From assembly GCA_016508695.1 (NCBI GenBank), contig VNKQ01000009.1, forward strand, positions 1,178,001 through 1,242,000: a stretch of DNA of 64,000 bases. Reading direction: 5' to 3'. A model generated the notes under the pieces. It made no database searches, was not told the DNA's origin, and worked only from the letters and a program-made list of their open reading frames with translations. Positions 11,381-24,110 of the stretch are shown piece by piece. The translations under genes were made by a program, and so were the position numbers. The stretch is from Hyphodiscus hymeniophilus (lineage: Eukaryota; Ascomycota; Leotiomycetes; Helotiales; Hyphodiscaceae). Numbering within the stretch: position 1 is the first letter of the stretch; the number at the start of each line of letters is the position of its first letter.

Positions 11381-12763
11381 AGGAATTGGTTCGATGACAG
11401 ATTATGGTCTGTGAACGTAGGTATATGGTAGCCGCTGATTAAGGGTACTCTGGCTGCGTTGATGGGTGGTTGGGGATGCGTTTAGAGGTATTGACTCGAG
11501 AGGAATGTCGTTGGTCTATTTGTTGACTCGCTCGTAGCGGTGTGGTTCGAAGAAGCGATGCAAAGTCTGGAATGAAGTGTTCTGTCAGTCCTGGTTTTAT
11601 CTCAAGATGGTAGAATCTCAAGGGATAGTTCCACAGCTGATTGTGAAAAAAGGTGAGCTTCAAACAACAAGAACATGGTAATCACCAACGGGCTTGACTT
11701 GAATATTGAAGGTGGAAAAAGTAGAAAAACCTGTGAAGCCAACCAGGAGGGTTGTCTCGGGGTGCAAACAAAGAGATTGGCTCCTATCATAGGTAATATG
11801 CAGTCTGTAGAGGGGAAATGCGTACCGGTGAAGTCTATAGTATCAATTTCGGAGGTCAATTGATGGTTCAGAGCTGAGACAGTGAAGGCTCGAGGTTGGT
11901 GATCGCGAGTGGAAGGCGCGTCTTTTGGGGAGAGGTGGCGCTGATGAAAGCGTCACACCAGGGGCTATGCGGGCAGCTAGGTAGGAACAGAATGTGGGAA
12001 CCACCAAAGGCTTCACTCTCTTGTCATTCGAATTGAGCTGGATGCGGGGGGGGGGATGAGACGAGGAGGATGGGAGAGGGGAGAGGAAAGAAGAGGAGGA
12101 AGGAAAGAGAGAGTGAGAGAGAGTGTGTGGAAACAAAGTGAGTAAGGTAAGTAGAGAAGTAGAGAGTGTGTACAGTAATAGTAATATCCAGTGAGATTCC
12201 GATACTCCGACTGTAGACGATGGCCGGTGCTTCCGTTTTACATTTTGACTAGCATGGTAGGGTAGGGCAATTGGGGGAATTAGGGGGACAAATCTGCACG
12301 GCCACGGTCAGCAGAGAGCAATTTGCTTGGGACATCTCCTGACTAAGCTGGTGAAGGGGAAGTGTGATGGGGGCTGTGATTGGCTCGGCATGTTCGGATT
12401 TGCACAGAAGAATTATTCACAAGGCTGGGGGGGGAAAGGGGAAAGGGGAAAGGGCAGAGCGATGAGGTGAGCAGTGCACACTAATAAGAATAAAACTCAG
12501 AGAGAGTGTGAGAGAGTGTGAGTGTGAGAGAGAGTAGTGTCTGTGTGTCGAATGATTGATCAGATGAGGCAGAGATTGATCACTTTGTGCAATTAATGTA
12601 ATGTGCATAATCTCTTCTCTCTTTATCTCTCAGACTCTCGTTCACTCTTTACCTACCTACCTACCTACATCTATCTACTAACCATGTCTCCTACCCACCT
12701 CTACCACTTCTCTTACTATGATACTCTCCCCTTAACAATCATGATGTCTTCCATCCTCTCTTT

Positions 12764-12794
<31 letters not shown>

Positions 12795-13873
12795 CCCCTT
12801 GGATTCTTTCGACCAACCTCTAACCCTATCGGAGTCCAGACTCCACCGTCCTCCGTAGCGTGGTGAGAAAGAAATTGCTGCTGAAAACCCCCCAACGATG
12901 ATCTCATCTATTCTCGTCCCTTCTCAGCTATTCTCGTCCCTTCTCATCTCTTCTCTTCTCTTCTTACCCCTTCCCATCCCTTCTTACCGCTCCCCGTTAG
13001 ACGAAAAGTCCCGTGCCGTAGAGCCCCCCCCCCCCCTACTAGCCCTAGAGCAGAGCACTTTACGCCAGACAACCACGGCTGGGCAGGGCAGGGCCAGCGC
13101 TTTCATTCTTCATTCAACAACATTCTCTATCTTTCTTAGTCATCCACCATACACGAAATTGACGAGAGGAAAAGATGAGCAGGGCTGGAAGCTGGAGCGG
13201 AGCACGACGCGAGGAACTATTACTATCGACTGTACCTCCGCATCATATAATCTGATGCCAACATGTCATGCTGGCAGGCTTCTTGCCTAGCACCAGTACC
13301 CAGCAATGCTGATGCAGAATTCCGAGAACGAAAGCTTGGCCTGGAGCCGAGCTTCTTACTTATCCTCTTGGCTTGGCAACGCTTTTCCGGGAGTCTTGCT
13401 TTAGATTCTTGCATTTCGCTCTGCTCTTTGATAACAGCAGAGGAATAGGGTTACAGGTAAGTCCAGGAAAGAGATGGGCTCGGAGAGCTAGGTAGGTATT
13501 CAAACGCTTCCTCCCACTTCTTCGTCCTCTTCTTCCTCCTCCGAATCCAAACAAAACACAACCGATTGCGACTACGGAAAGGGTAGCCTCGGTACAACCA
13601 AATTCTCTGAATTCTCCCGTTCCTGAATCTCCCCATTATTCGAACCCAACTTACAAGCAATTGAATTGAATTCCGCAACCAAACCATTGTGGAGTTTAGA
13701 TCCCATCTGTTGCTCCATATTCCCAACCATCAGCCGGCGGCCCATTCATTCATTACCTTTCTCCAGCACCCAACTTGTGAATCTCGAACACTTCAAGCAT
13801 CATCATCATCATCCATCATCATCCCTCCACAACTGTACCACCAAACCCCACAACCCCAACAAGACACACCACC
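11381..13873. promoter_or_regulatory. Shared upstream region of LCB2 and acetoacetyl-CoA synthetase, low complexity
   Basis: This 2.5 kb lies between two divergently transcribed genes, LCB2 to the left and the synthetase to the right. It contains G-rich and purine-rich tracts near 12040-12130 and 12420-12450, a CT microsatellite near 12767-12794, pyrimidine-rich stretches to 13000 and a C run near 13027-13037. Open frames in it are low-complexity artefacts. Such CT tracts are common upstream of highly expressed fungal genes, which suggests core promoter and 5' leader function; that is inference. Confidence 0.5.
12767..12794 (+). repeat. CT dinucleotide microsatellite
   Basis: About 14 uninterrupted CT units sit inside a broader pyrimidine-rich tract. 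Just upstream, near 12648-12668, are several CTAC tetranucleotide units. The tract lies roughly 1.1 kb upstream of the acetoacetyl-CoA synthetase ATG. Confidence 0.9.
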
Positions 13874-16800
13874 ATGGGAGACGCAGCTACATCATCACCG
13901 CATCACCATGTCGTCGAGCTCTGGAAACATCCAGACCCCACTTCCACCCAGATGTGGGCGTTCCTCCAGTCCATCAACACCAAGTACCATCTCCACCTGA
14001 GGACCTACGACGAGCTCTATCAATGGTCGATCGATAACCTCCCCGACTTCTGGGGAGAGGTATGGCAGTTCTGTGGTGTTAGGGCTTCGAGACCTTTTGA
14101 CAGGGTCAGTATTCGTCTGTTTTTCACCGACACGTGATCTCATGCCCCCTTTTGCATTCCTGTTGTTCTGTCGTTCAAACAAGCTGGTGAACTACTGCTG
14201 GGACTGCCAGAAGCGTTGGTTTGCAATTGTGCCAGAAGCCTGGTTGATGTTGTTTAGTGGCTGTCTTGTCTTATCGTCCATTTCGATAAGATTTCCATTT
14301 CTTGGATTACAGGGATGATCTTTGGAAAGGATTTGGCAATACTGTCCATGCTGGACGACGCCAGCTTGAGTGAGCTGTCTGGAATTACCCTTCATGCTAT
14401 TATCGATTTCAATTAATCTCCTGCTCTTCCAAGCATCAACGAGCCCACGGAGTCTTCTCGTTGTTTCGAGATCTCTCAGCAGTGTCATGGTGAAAGACTG
14501 GGCGCTATTGCTCCCCATATCTACACTATGCCAACAAACTGCGTTTGAGGAGTTGCCTGAGTTGCGGTTGTCATGCAATAGTCTCTTGCGCTCTAGTGGG
14601 AATCCCTCGATTGTCCGGGACCTCTCGGCGGTATCATATTGTACCCCCCTCAGTCACGCTCTGCATAGGCCGCATAAGTGAGATGTGGTGATAAAATGGA
14701 TCTTCTCCTTTGTGCACACTCGTCCACGTGAGACCACGCGAAGAAATAACTTTGAGCCAAGAATGATGAGAGGCATTGCTTTTTCAGGTGCTTTGCTTGA
14801 AGACAAACTCCGCCGGTTTTGGGAAAGTGGTTGCGAAAAAGGTGGAGGGCCTCCTCAATCCGGGGCACACAGTCGGCGGAGGGGCCTTTCGCTGATCCTG
14901 TTGAGCTTCGAATTTCGTCTTGTATACTATCATTGGAGCCATGAAATAATACTAACATTCTAGGCAAGTGCTGAGCTGTATTGACTCTAGCATTGACATG
15001 TCTAAAGGACGTTCATCACACGAATTGTGGGAATAGTCTAGGGCCTCTGGAGCCCGGGCTATTCATCAAGTCATCATGGCGTACCTCGCTGAAGCTTGAC
15101 GGCAGGCCCTCTGATAATTGACAAAAAATAACCTCCATGAGGCTACTCATGCCTGTCGCTAAGTACGGGGCATACTTGGGATCTGAGCAGATCGTGAATA
15201 TCTACAGGTCACAGCAAATCAACCACAAAATTTACCTGTACAATTCCAATTTTTTTATTATCACTTCAAATATTTTAGAGAAAAGTAGAGCATTCAAAAG
15301 AGTCTACTCTCTGGCTCGGAGATGACACATAGCTAAACGCATGATGTAAATCTCACTCGCGACTTCTCATCCCCTCCTTTCTCTCCACATACTCTCAACC
15401 CCCTGGCTATTGGTCTTTCTTTCTTCTCTTCTTTTCTCCAAACTTTTATTCACGTTCGCCTCACCCTCAAGATACAAGCTGATAGAATCGTAGGTCCTCG
15501 ACCCCAGCTCACCTTTATTCCCCCGTCCCGACTTTTTCACTGGCTCGCTCCTCAACTTCGCCGAGAATCTCCTTTACCCGCCTAACACCACCCTCGAGCC
15601 CGAAGACATCGCTATAATAGTCTCCACCGAATCTAGCAATAGAGAAGTCACATGGGGCGAGCTTCGAGCTGGTGTAAAATCGACGGCGGTGGCGATGAGG
15701 CAGTTGGGAGTAAGGGTAGGTGATAGAGTTGCAGGCTTCTTGGGTAATCATGAGAAAACCGTAATAGCTATGCTGGCGGCGACAAGCATTGGTGCGATCT
15801 GGACTGGCATTAGTCCAGATACTGGGGTTAGCGCTGTATTGGATAGGCTGGTGCAAATTGAGCCTGTGAGTATAACCCTCTGATTCGATTTTCATGCGTA
15901 TGAACAGTCGCTATGTTGCAATGGATCAATCTGACAGTGAACATAGGTTATTCTGTTCGCCGACAACGCAGTGGAGTATAATGGTAAAATCCACGAGACC
16001 GGTCCGAAAACAAAGGAAATCATCAAGGAGTTGAAGGCCTTGAAAGCTTTGGTGGTATTCGAGACGATTCCTCTGAAGACCGACTACATCCAAGATCTAC
16101 ATCTAGATAATGGAGGTGAGGTATCTAGATATGACCAATTTTTGGAAAAGTATTGGTGAGCTGCTACCCTTCAACTCAAAACCGGCCACTGCTAACCTCA
16201 ACAGCGCCGAGAATGAAGAGATGATATTCACGCCTCTCCCACCAAGCCACCCGGTCTACATTCTCTATTCCTCAGGCACCACCGGCAAGCCGAAATGCAT
16301 CGTTCATTCCTCGATTGGGACGCTCATCCAACACAAGAAAGAACACATCATTCACTGTGACATCCGCCCCAGAGATCGCCTCTTCTACTTCACCACCTGC
16401 ACCTGGATGATGTGGCACTGGCTCGTCTCCGGCCTCGCCTCGGGCGCGACCTTGATCCTCTACGACGGGAGCCCCTTCAAGCCGAATCCCGACAAGCTGG
16501 AAAGTCAACTCAGCATGCCGAATCTGATCACGGATCTGAAAATCACGCATTTCGGGACCAGCGCGAAGTACTTGAGTCTTTTAGAACAGAGCGAGGTCTT
16601 CCCTCGGAACTATGAGAATTATAAGAAAGAGAGTGGAAGAAGCGATTATATGAGCACGCTGAGGGCCGTCTATTCGACTGGGTCCCCGTTGGCGCCCAGC
16701 ACGTTCAAGTTCGTCTACGAGGCGTTTCCCTCTACCATCAATCTGGGCAGTATCACAGGTGGCACTGACATGTGAGGCATCCTGTTACCCTTCTGCATCT

Positions 16801-17669
16801 CACTCAACCCCTTAAACTCCCAACGCAGCGAACCACTTACTAACTCGTGGTAAGCATCTCACTCTTCGGCAGCCCAAGTCCCCTCTCGCCTGTCTACCAG
16901 GGTGAGATCCAAGTCAAAGGCTTAGGAATGGCAATATGTGCCTACGATCCATCGGGCAAAGCCATTTTGGACGGCGAACCGGGGGATCTTGTTTGCGTGA
17001 AGCCATTTCCTTGCCAGCCCGTTGCGTTCTATGGCGCGGAGGGCGAGGCGAAATACAAGAGCAGCTATTTTGAGACTTTTGAGGGGGTCTGGCATCATGG
17101 GGAGTTAGTATATCTTTTCTCTCCCCCAAATTATCGACGTTCAGTGCCCATCTCATCTCTACCTTACACACACTCCCGTCTCGAGCTCCGGTGACGCTGA
17201 CATCAATCTTCCCAGCTTCGTGCGCTTCAACCCCAACACCGGCGGAATGGTAATGCTAGGCCGATCCGACGGGATCCTCAAGCCGTCCGGCGTGCGCTTC
17301 GGATCCGCGGAGATCTACAATATACTCCTCAAGCACTTCGCGTCGGAAGTAGAGGACGCCCTGTGTATCGGGCGAAGACGGGAGACCGACAGCGACGAGA
17401 CCGTCGTCCTGTTCCTGAAGATGGTCACTGGGACGAAGCTCGACGCGGACCTGAAGGCGCGCATCAAGAGCACGGTGAGGACCGAGTTGAGCGCTCGTCA
17501 CGTCCCGGGGATCATCGATGAGTGTGTGGAGATCCCGGTCACTACCAACGGGAAGAAGATCGAGGTTGCGGTCAAGCAGATCTTGTGCGGCATGAACGTC
17601 AAGACGTCTGCGAGCGTCGCGAATGCCGAGTGTTTGCATTGGTATCGGGAGTGGGCGAAGACGCATTGA
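13874..17669 (+). CDS. Acetoacetyl-CoA synthetase
   Basis: Cytosolic ANL-superfamily enzyme activating acetoacetate to acetoacetyl-CoA with ATP and CoA. Six exons join cleanly in frame: 13874-14104, 15494-15865, 15947-16155, 16205-16771, 16855-17103 and 17216-17669, for 693 residues, near the family norm. Landmarks are the N-terminal family block (WGEVWQFCG), PRPDFFTGSLLNFAENLLYP, the AMP-binding P-loop YSSGTTGKPKCIVHS, the acetoacetyl-CoA synthetase-type GSITGGTDI, GRSDGILKPSGVRFGSAEIY, and the C-terminal catalytic lysine in TTNGKKIEVAVK. The first intron (14105-15493, 1389 bp) is far longer than the other four (49-112 bp). The protein joins perfectly across it, so it is not a missing exon. 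Neighbours do not form an obvious ketone-body pathway. Confidence 0.93.
14105..15493 (+). other. Abnormally long first intron of the synthetase gene
   Basis: The donor GTCAGT at 14105 and acceptor TAG ending at 15493 are phase 0, and the flanking exons encode contiguous family sequence (ASRPFDR then VLDPSSPLFPRP). The 1389 bases between hold open frames on both strands up to 128 codons (14192-14578 minus) with no recognisable domain. I found no clear terminal inverted repeats or transposase. Confidence 0.8.
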
Positions 17670-17709
17670 ATGGAATCTTGATGAGTTCCGATCCCTCCAA
17701 TGCACTCAT

Positions 17710-20700
17710 CTATCTTGATTCTTCAATCAGCGCAGCCACTTCCATGTCCAGCTCGTCTGCTTTAGACTTCTGTCCTTGCTGCTGATATACCTCCCTGAGT
17801 TCGTTTGCAATACGCCGGACCTTGATGACATTTATGCCCTTGCTTCTCCCAGCCTTGATGGCTTCCATTGCTTTCGAGTACCATTCCTCGGCCTCGTTCA
17901 GCCGATCCATATTCTTGCAGATCCAGCCTAGCTCGGTGATGAAGGCCACGTAGTCCGGGTGCCCCGGCGGGATGCTGGACATTTGATTTCTCAGGACAGT
18001 CTCCCCGTCTTTCCAGCGTCCTAGACCATTGTACGCGCGAGCCAGGTTGAACTTAGTCATGGCCATGCCAATATGCTGCTCGCCAATCGTTCGTACCACA
18101 ATCGGGATCATAGCATCGAGCATCGCCAGAGCCAGCCCCGCGCGGCCGGAGTCGGTGTAGATTTTGCACAGCTCATTGATCGCCCAGAGGGTGTAGGCGT
18201 GTTCCTCGCCTAGATTCTGCACTCGCTGGGCGAGCACTTGGCTGATGAGAGTCTCGGACTCTTTCATGCGTTTAAGGGCGTGATAGACCATACCAAGCTC
18301 TGCCATCGCCGCCAGCGTGTCCTGGTGCTTTGCCCCAAAGAAGTTTCGCCATGCTTCCAAGACTTGTACCAGGTTCCCTCGAGCTTCCTCGAGGCGGCCT
18401 AGGTGAAGTTGAGTTCGCGATAGGTGGAACATCGCCGTCAGGGTTACGGGGTCATCTCGTCCAAGGACTTTCACAAGTCCGTCGACTGCACTGTGGCCGA
18501 ATTCGGCAGACGTTTTGCGATCGCCGGCTAGCCAATAAGTAGCGGTGAGATCCGTTATTGCACTTAACGTGAGTGGATGATCCTTTCCTAAGACTTTCAG
18601 TCTTGTGTTGTAGATTTTCAGTCTGATACTCCTGCAGTTCACAATATCGAAAAGATCCCAGTACACCTTTCCCAACTCTGACATTATTCTCAAGGTCTCG
18701 GGGTGCTCTTCCCCGAAGAACTTTTCTCTGAAGCTCAGGACATTTAGATCCAACTCTCTAGCCTTATGCCAGTCGCCGACCTCTGCATAGACGGCAGCAA
18801 ATCTCTCCGACGCCGAGGCTCGAAAAGCGGCTCCTACAAAAATTGCTGAGCGGGCACTGCTTTGCCAGATCTGGAGACAATTTGCGAAATGTGGAATAAT
18901 CAAACGCCGAAACTCCCTCCCAGAAGGCTCCATATTGGGGGAAATCGAACTCGCTAACAGATGTGTTGCAGCTTCGAGCCAGTGCTTCTGTTCTTCGGGC
19001 CCGAGGCGGTTCCTTGCCCACAGATGTACCATAGGATGCATCCAGCACATTTGTCTGACATCGTCATAGTAGATAAAGGACAAATCATACAGGACAGCAA
19101 GGGCATCGTTTAGTCGGCGATCATCCCAAGTAGACTGAAGTAGGAGGCCTGGGAGGGGGTGCTGTGCCGAGCTTGTATCCTGCTTTTGTCCCCCGCCGAT
19201 CTTTGGCCACATGGCAGAGATGCGATTCTGTACCTTGGGAATGGGGACGCGGGAAAGCTGCAGACTGTTCCACGCATTCCGAAAGATGGCTTCGGGAATT
19301 TGCTGAAAGTGTAAAAACGCAAATATGTTTAGGATCTCAATTGCGTCGATTGATGCCTGGTCGGGGCTTTCCTTGGTCTCTTTGAAGGGAATCTCGTATG
19401 TCGCTGCAATACACCGATCTTTCCACTGCTCCGAACTGGTGTTGCTGGATGGTAGTAGCTGTGTTGTCAACATCATCTCCTTCTCATAGACGCGCAGATA
19501 GGTTTCCAGCGTATACAGCCTCCGCCGAATAGTAGCACCAGCATGGATGAGCGCAAGTGCTAAGCAGCCTAGGGCAGACACTATGGGTTTGGCTAGCATC
19601 CGCCGCTTGGGGTCTTTGTAGTCGTCCGTGCCCGGCTGGACGGCTCTGAGAAGTAGCGTAATCGCATCCTCCTCATCCATCTCTCGAAAATTGGCCTCCC
19701 CAATGGTTGCATGGAGTACATTGTTGGGGTTCCGCGTCGTCAGTATGATGTGACCTCGACCACCGGCCGGAAAGTACTTTGACACATCCATATCTCGTTT
19801 GTCCGCGTTATCTATTACTAGCAGCCAGGAATGCTGACAGTTGGACAGCCAGTGCTTCCCGGCTTCGAAGGTAGCATCTTTGTTTGCAATCTTCCCCAGG
19901 TTGGCGAACCCCATTTCTGCTGTACTTTCACTGCTCGCATCGATCCAGAATATACCCCAGAAACTATCACAAGACAGTCAGTAACTTGGGAAAGAAGACT
20001 TAGGATGGCTCTGCTAATTGCTTAGAGCTGAGGAAGGGAGTCAGTCAGTCCTCTGGCGCACCTATCTCTGTTGTTCTCAACAAATTTGAGACAGAACTGG
20101 GTCTTTCCAGATCCTCCAAGCCCCCATACCACGAAGATCTTGTGTTGCCCTGAGCCACGTACCACTGGGCTGGATACAATCTTCTGCCGCAAGAGTGTGG
20201 CAATCTCTTCCCTTCCAGTGAACATGCTGCTAGCGCTACGGGGTACTACGAAATGCACGTTCTGCATTGGTGATGAAGGTCCATGAATAGAAAGCCCGGA
20301 ATCATGGCGAAGCAACTCTGCAACTTCTTCTTCCCTTTCCTTTTCCAGAAGCTCGCAGTCTTTGTGCCATCTGATATTGACCTCATTCACGGCGGTCCGC
20401 AGGTATCTTTTGCACGCCGATGAAATCAATTTGAACCCGACATCGTCGGCCGACGTGAACTTGCACATCTGAGAATGGTTAGCAGGAATACCTGCTCGCT
20501 CGGCACGAATCCAATTTGGAGCCGCTGAATTTTCAGCCACAACATAGCCCTGCGATGACCCGAGATTGCTCTGATGCTGTTCCCAGAGAAAGTAGATGCG
20601 AAACTTCTTCATCAGAGAAGAGAACTGCTCGTTGATATCCTGGAGTACCTCGGAGCCCTCGATCAATGCTTGGGAGATTTGACTCAACTCGCCTCCAGGT

Positions 20701-21256
20701 GGCATTTTTGCCTCTGCTCGCAAAACCTCTTCAGACATGCCACCGTGGGGTGTACCAAGGGACAGAATTGCGTACGTTGAAGTGAAGAAGGCTCGCCGAT
20801 GATCTACTTGCTTCGATCGGGAGGTATTCGAGCACGCCAGCGCTTGTTTCACCAATATACCGCCAAGACCATGGCAGATGAATATTATGGGCCGTCGAGT
20901 CGCGAAAGGATATCGATTCGAGTTCAATTCGGACATTAGGCTATACGCATGCGCCAGAATCCGGTCAGAAGAACCTTCGCCATCTGAGTTGGAAGCATGT
21001 GCTTCATAGCCATAAGCCAAGATTCGAGCTTCAGGAATTTGGTGCGCCAGTAAGTCTCTCAGCCAGCATATTCTTGAATCAGGATCCGTCCATGTTTCGA
21101 TTTGTCCTTCGTAGAGGCCATGAACCGCAACGATACTTCACTTATGGTCAGCTGCGAAAGAGCAGGTTTGGTATGGATGGCATACTCAACCGTATATTCG
21201 CGTTGCTGGCGCACTCCATCCGGCTCAGGATCGGGGGTGAGATCGTAAATGGCCAT
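17710..21256 (-). CDS. NLR-type STAND protein: alpha/beta-hydrolase, NB-ARC, TPR
   Basis: Three exons, 21256-21186, 21135-20062 and 19963-17710, give 1132 residues. Residues about 24-250 form a SERAC1/SesB-like hydrolase (DIVAVHGLYEG, FICHGLGG, LSLGTPHGG, IPANHSQMCKF). The nucleophile serine expected in HSLGG is Gly113 (codon 20868-20870), while the downstream histidine (about residue 244) is kept. The nucleotide-binding domain has a P-loop GLGGSGKT (about 362-369), Walker B-like WLLVIDNAD, IILTTRNPN and a GLPL-like LGCLALAL. The C-terminal half carries kinesin-light-chain-type TPRs with the HPETL and AYTLWAINEL pattern. Such architectures act as fungal self/non-self or immune sensors; that role is inferred from the family. 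It is transcribed divergently from the P450 across about 670 bp. Confidence 0.9.
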
Positions 21257-21927
21257 CTTCCCACTCCTGCCAAGCTGATGATAACCTTACATCACCGGAA
21301 AATGGCTGCTTCCAAAATCATCAAGGAAACTAACATCATCATCAACAGATACAAGGAAGGAAAGGTAACTGCTGTGCTAGGAACCATTCTTCCGCGGGGA
21401 ACACAAGTTACACAACTGTGCGAAGTTGCGAACATTTGGGTGTGGTGTTTGGGTTGGCGTGTATGGGAGTAAAGGGCAGTTCGCTCCGGCCCGGTTAGCG
21501 CCTCGGGGGTCAGGTCCGGTGCAGATTAATCTCACCTGCCCGAAGAAGCCATCCAATACAAGCAATAGTCTCACATTGTCCCGACGGTCTGGTTGAAACG
21601 CGAAATGCTGGGGTGTCTGCTGATGGTGCAACTACAGCGCTTATACCTTTTACCTCATTGGCTACATATCCGACAACACTCGGTGCTGTGTATCATCTGC
21701 GCGGGCTGATCTACAAATCCTTGCTCTTGGGTTATCGCAGGCGTTTCCCTGTGGTGTCCTTGCCCGTAGATCTCGTCTAAGTTCATGATGCTCTCCGCCC
21801 CTTCGGATAGGGGGAGCGATCGCAAAGTCTTCTGCAGCTTCTTCCCTCCACCTTCTCTTGTGATATATTTTGATCGTCAATACGACGTCCAACTAGGCAT
21901 TTGGTGTTGCACGTGAATCCATAAACA
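21257..21927. promoter_or_regulatory. Divergent promoter between the NLR and the P450
   Basis: The 671 bases separate the NLR start (minus) from the P450 start (plus). No operator could be assigned. Short open frames inside (21377-21631, 21662-21892 minus) are not gene-like. Confidence 0.5.
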
Positions 21928-23719
21928 ATGGCGTTGGCGCCAATTTTGCGCGTAGTGTTTGCGGGTGTCGTGGTATACTTTGTCCATCGTTTTTATGCGC
22001 AGTATGTCGAGTATCAAGTGAGTGCGGTTAGACGTCCGGTAAAAAGAAGTATTGTTGACCCGCTCGTACAGAAGGACAAACTGTTCGGAGCTGCTCATGG
22101 ATGCCTACCGCCATCAAGGTTGCTGAATGAGAAACCTCTTGGAATCGATCGGCTCCATCAGATTTGGGAGGCCAACTCAAATTCTAGGTTGATGGAATTA
22201 TTTCTATGGCATTTCCGGCGTTGGGGTAATACGCTCGACCAAGTGTTCCTAGGGACACAAGCTTTCGGTACAATTGACACGGAAAACCTCCAAGCTGTTC
22301 TATCCACTAAATTCGAAGGCAAGAGCCCAGCTTTCAGGTTTCCGGGCAAGGAGTTATAGAAGCTAACATCTCTAATAGATTGGGGTTTTGGCCCTCGTAG
22401 AAAGATAACGTATCCTCTGTTTGGCGATGGAATCTTCACTCAGGAGGGACAAGCGTGGAGACATTCTCGAGAACTTCTTCGTCCGCAATTTAATTATCGT
22501 CAATACAACGATCTTGAGGTCCTTCGTGAACCTACAGAAGATCTCATTAGCTGCATCTCTGAATCGAAAGGCGGTATAGTCGACCTACAACCACTCTTTT
22601 TTCGCTTTACGCTGGATACAACAACCGCCTTTCTGTTTGGGGAGTCCATCCGTAGTTTAAAAGCAGGGAGCAAAGCAGCCGAATTCGAAGAAGCGTTCAA
22701 TGCTGCTCAATCGACAGTGGCCAAACGGTTTAGGCTCCTGGATTTGTACTGGCTTATCGGAGGGAGGAAATTCAGTCAGGCCTGCCATAAAGTTCATATA
22801 TTTACAGAAGAGGTTCTAGAGCGTGCAATGAGCTCTTCAAAGACTGGAGAGGATCGAGAGAGCCGCTATGTTTTCTTGGACGCTATTGCCCAAGAGTACC
22901 CAGATCGTACAGCTCTACGGCATCAGATGTTGAATATCCTTATAGCTGGAAGAGACACAACTGCATGTCTTCTTTCATGGACTTTGTAAGTCATCTGGCA
23001 GACCACATACGAGCGCTTTGCTCACGCTTTTGTAGCTTCCTACTTGTACGGCATCCCCAAGTGCTACAAAAATTACGAAACGAGATCAGTTCAGTCCTAA
23101 GTAACAATGACTCGATAACTCGGGCGGATCTCAAAAAGATGACATATCTGACGAATGTTCTCAAAGAAAGTAGGGGCTTCTCCACGATACATCATTGAGA
23201 CAATTCTGACGTTCTAGCACTACGGCTCTATCCTTCTGTGTCCGTAAATCAGCGAGCAGCTTTGAGGACTACCATTTTGCCTACTGGAGGGGGACCAGAT
23301 AGGAGATCACCGGTTCTTGTCAGGAAAGGTCAGTCCCTGGCGTATAGTGTGTACTCGCTTCACAGGCGAGTGGACCTCTATGGTGAAGATGCAGAAGATT
23401 TCCGTCCCGAACGATGGGATGAAGATTTGGGCTTGTATCGAGATGAAGTGACCAGGAATTGGGGCTACTTGCCTTTCAATGGCGGTCCAAGGATTTGCCT
23501 CGGCAGTAAGTTTAGATCTATGCTCGAATACAATTCTACTAACAAACACCAGTGGATTTCGCAATGATCGAGGCGGCCTTCTCTGTTGTGAGAATATTAC
23601 AGGAGTTTCCAGTCATAAGACTACCAGCAGACGAGAAAATTGTTCAGACTGGGCAGGAGAAACAAACAATCACAATCGTTTTAGCTGTAGGGGATGGATG
23701 TAGGGTTTGCGTACAATAA
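21928..23719 (+). CDS. Cytochrome P450, CYP52-like
   Basis: ER-anchored haem monooxygenase. Exons 21928-22318, 22379-22985, 23036-23169, 23218-23505 and 23553-23719 join in frame to 528 residues. The N-terminus is a membrane anchor ([17 protein letters not shown]). The I-helix oxygen-binding motif is AGRDTTA, the K-helix motif is KETLRLYP (ExxR), the PERF-like segment is FRPERWDE, and the haem loop is [10 protein letters not shown] with the axial cysteine. The segment between K-helix and PERF, with ILPTGGG, resembles CYP52-type fatty-acid or alkane hydroxylases and related fungal families. Substrate is unknown. The first intron has a GC donor (22319) instead of GT. Context is an NLR on one side and a solo hydrolase on the other. 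Confidence 0.92.
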
Positions 23720-24110
23720 GACCTGCCCAACATAGATTTATTGTAGCCTCAATAAGAAGCCGGGTACGCCTAACCGTGCATTTCTCTAACCAATACCTTC
23801 GTGCCCCTTGATATTTCGAGCCCAGATTTCAGCAGTAGGCGCCGATGTGACACTTCAACCACACTGACCCATGACCCATGACCCATTCTCAAAATGCTTA
23901 CAGGGTCGTTTTGCCAATCGCGGTACGCCTGGTCTCACCGTCTCACAGGCTGAAACCAACATTTCGACATGGGCGATGTAAACACCTTAAAGGCTCCTCT
24001 ACATTTTCAGCTCTTTAGTATATACGTAAGTGTTCGATTATTTCCCTCACAAGTACGCAGTTGCTCAATCTTTTTGCTCTAATCTTTGTAATGGTAGGGA
24101 AATCTGGCCA
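23720..24110. other. Spacer between P450 and solo hydrolase
   Basis: This holds P450 3' flank and the hydrolase promoter. A short three-unit direct repeat of TGACCCA lies near 23864-23885. No gene is seen. Confidence 0.4.

Noticed and set aside
11843..12136. Serine/proline-rich minus-strand frame upstream of LCB2
   Set aside because: Arises from purine/pyrimidine-biased leader sequence, not a protein.
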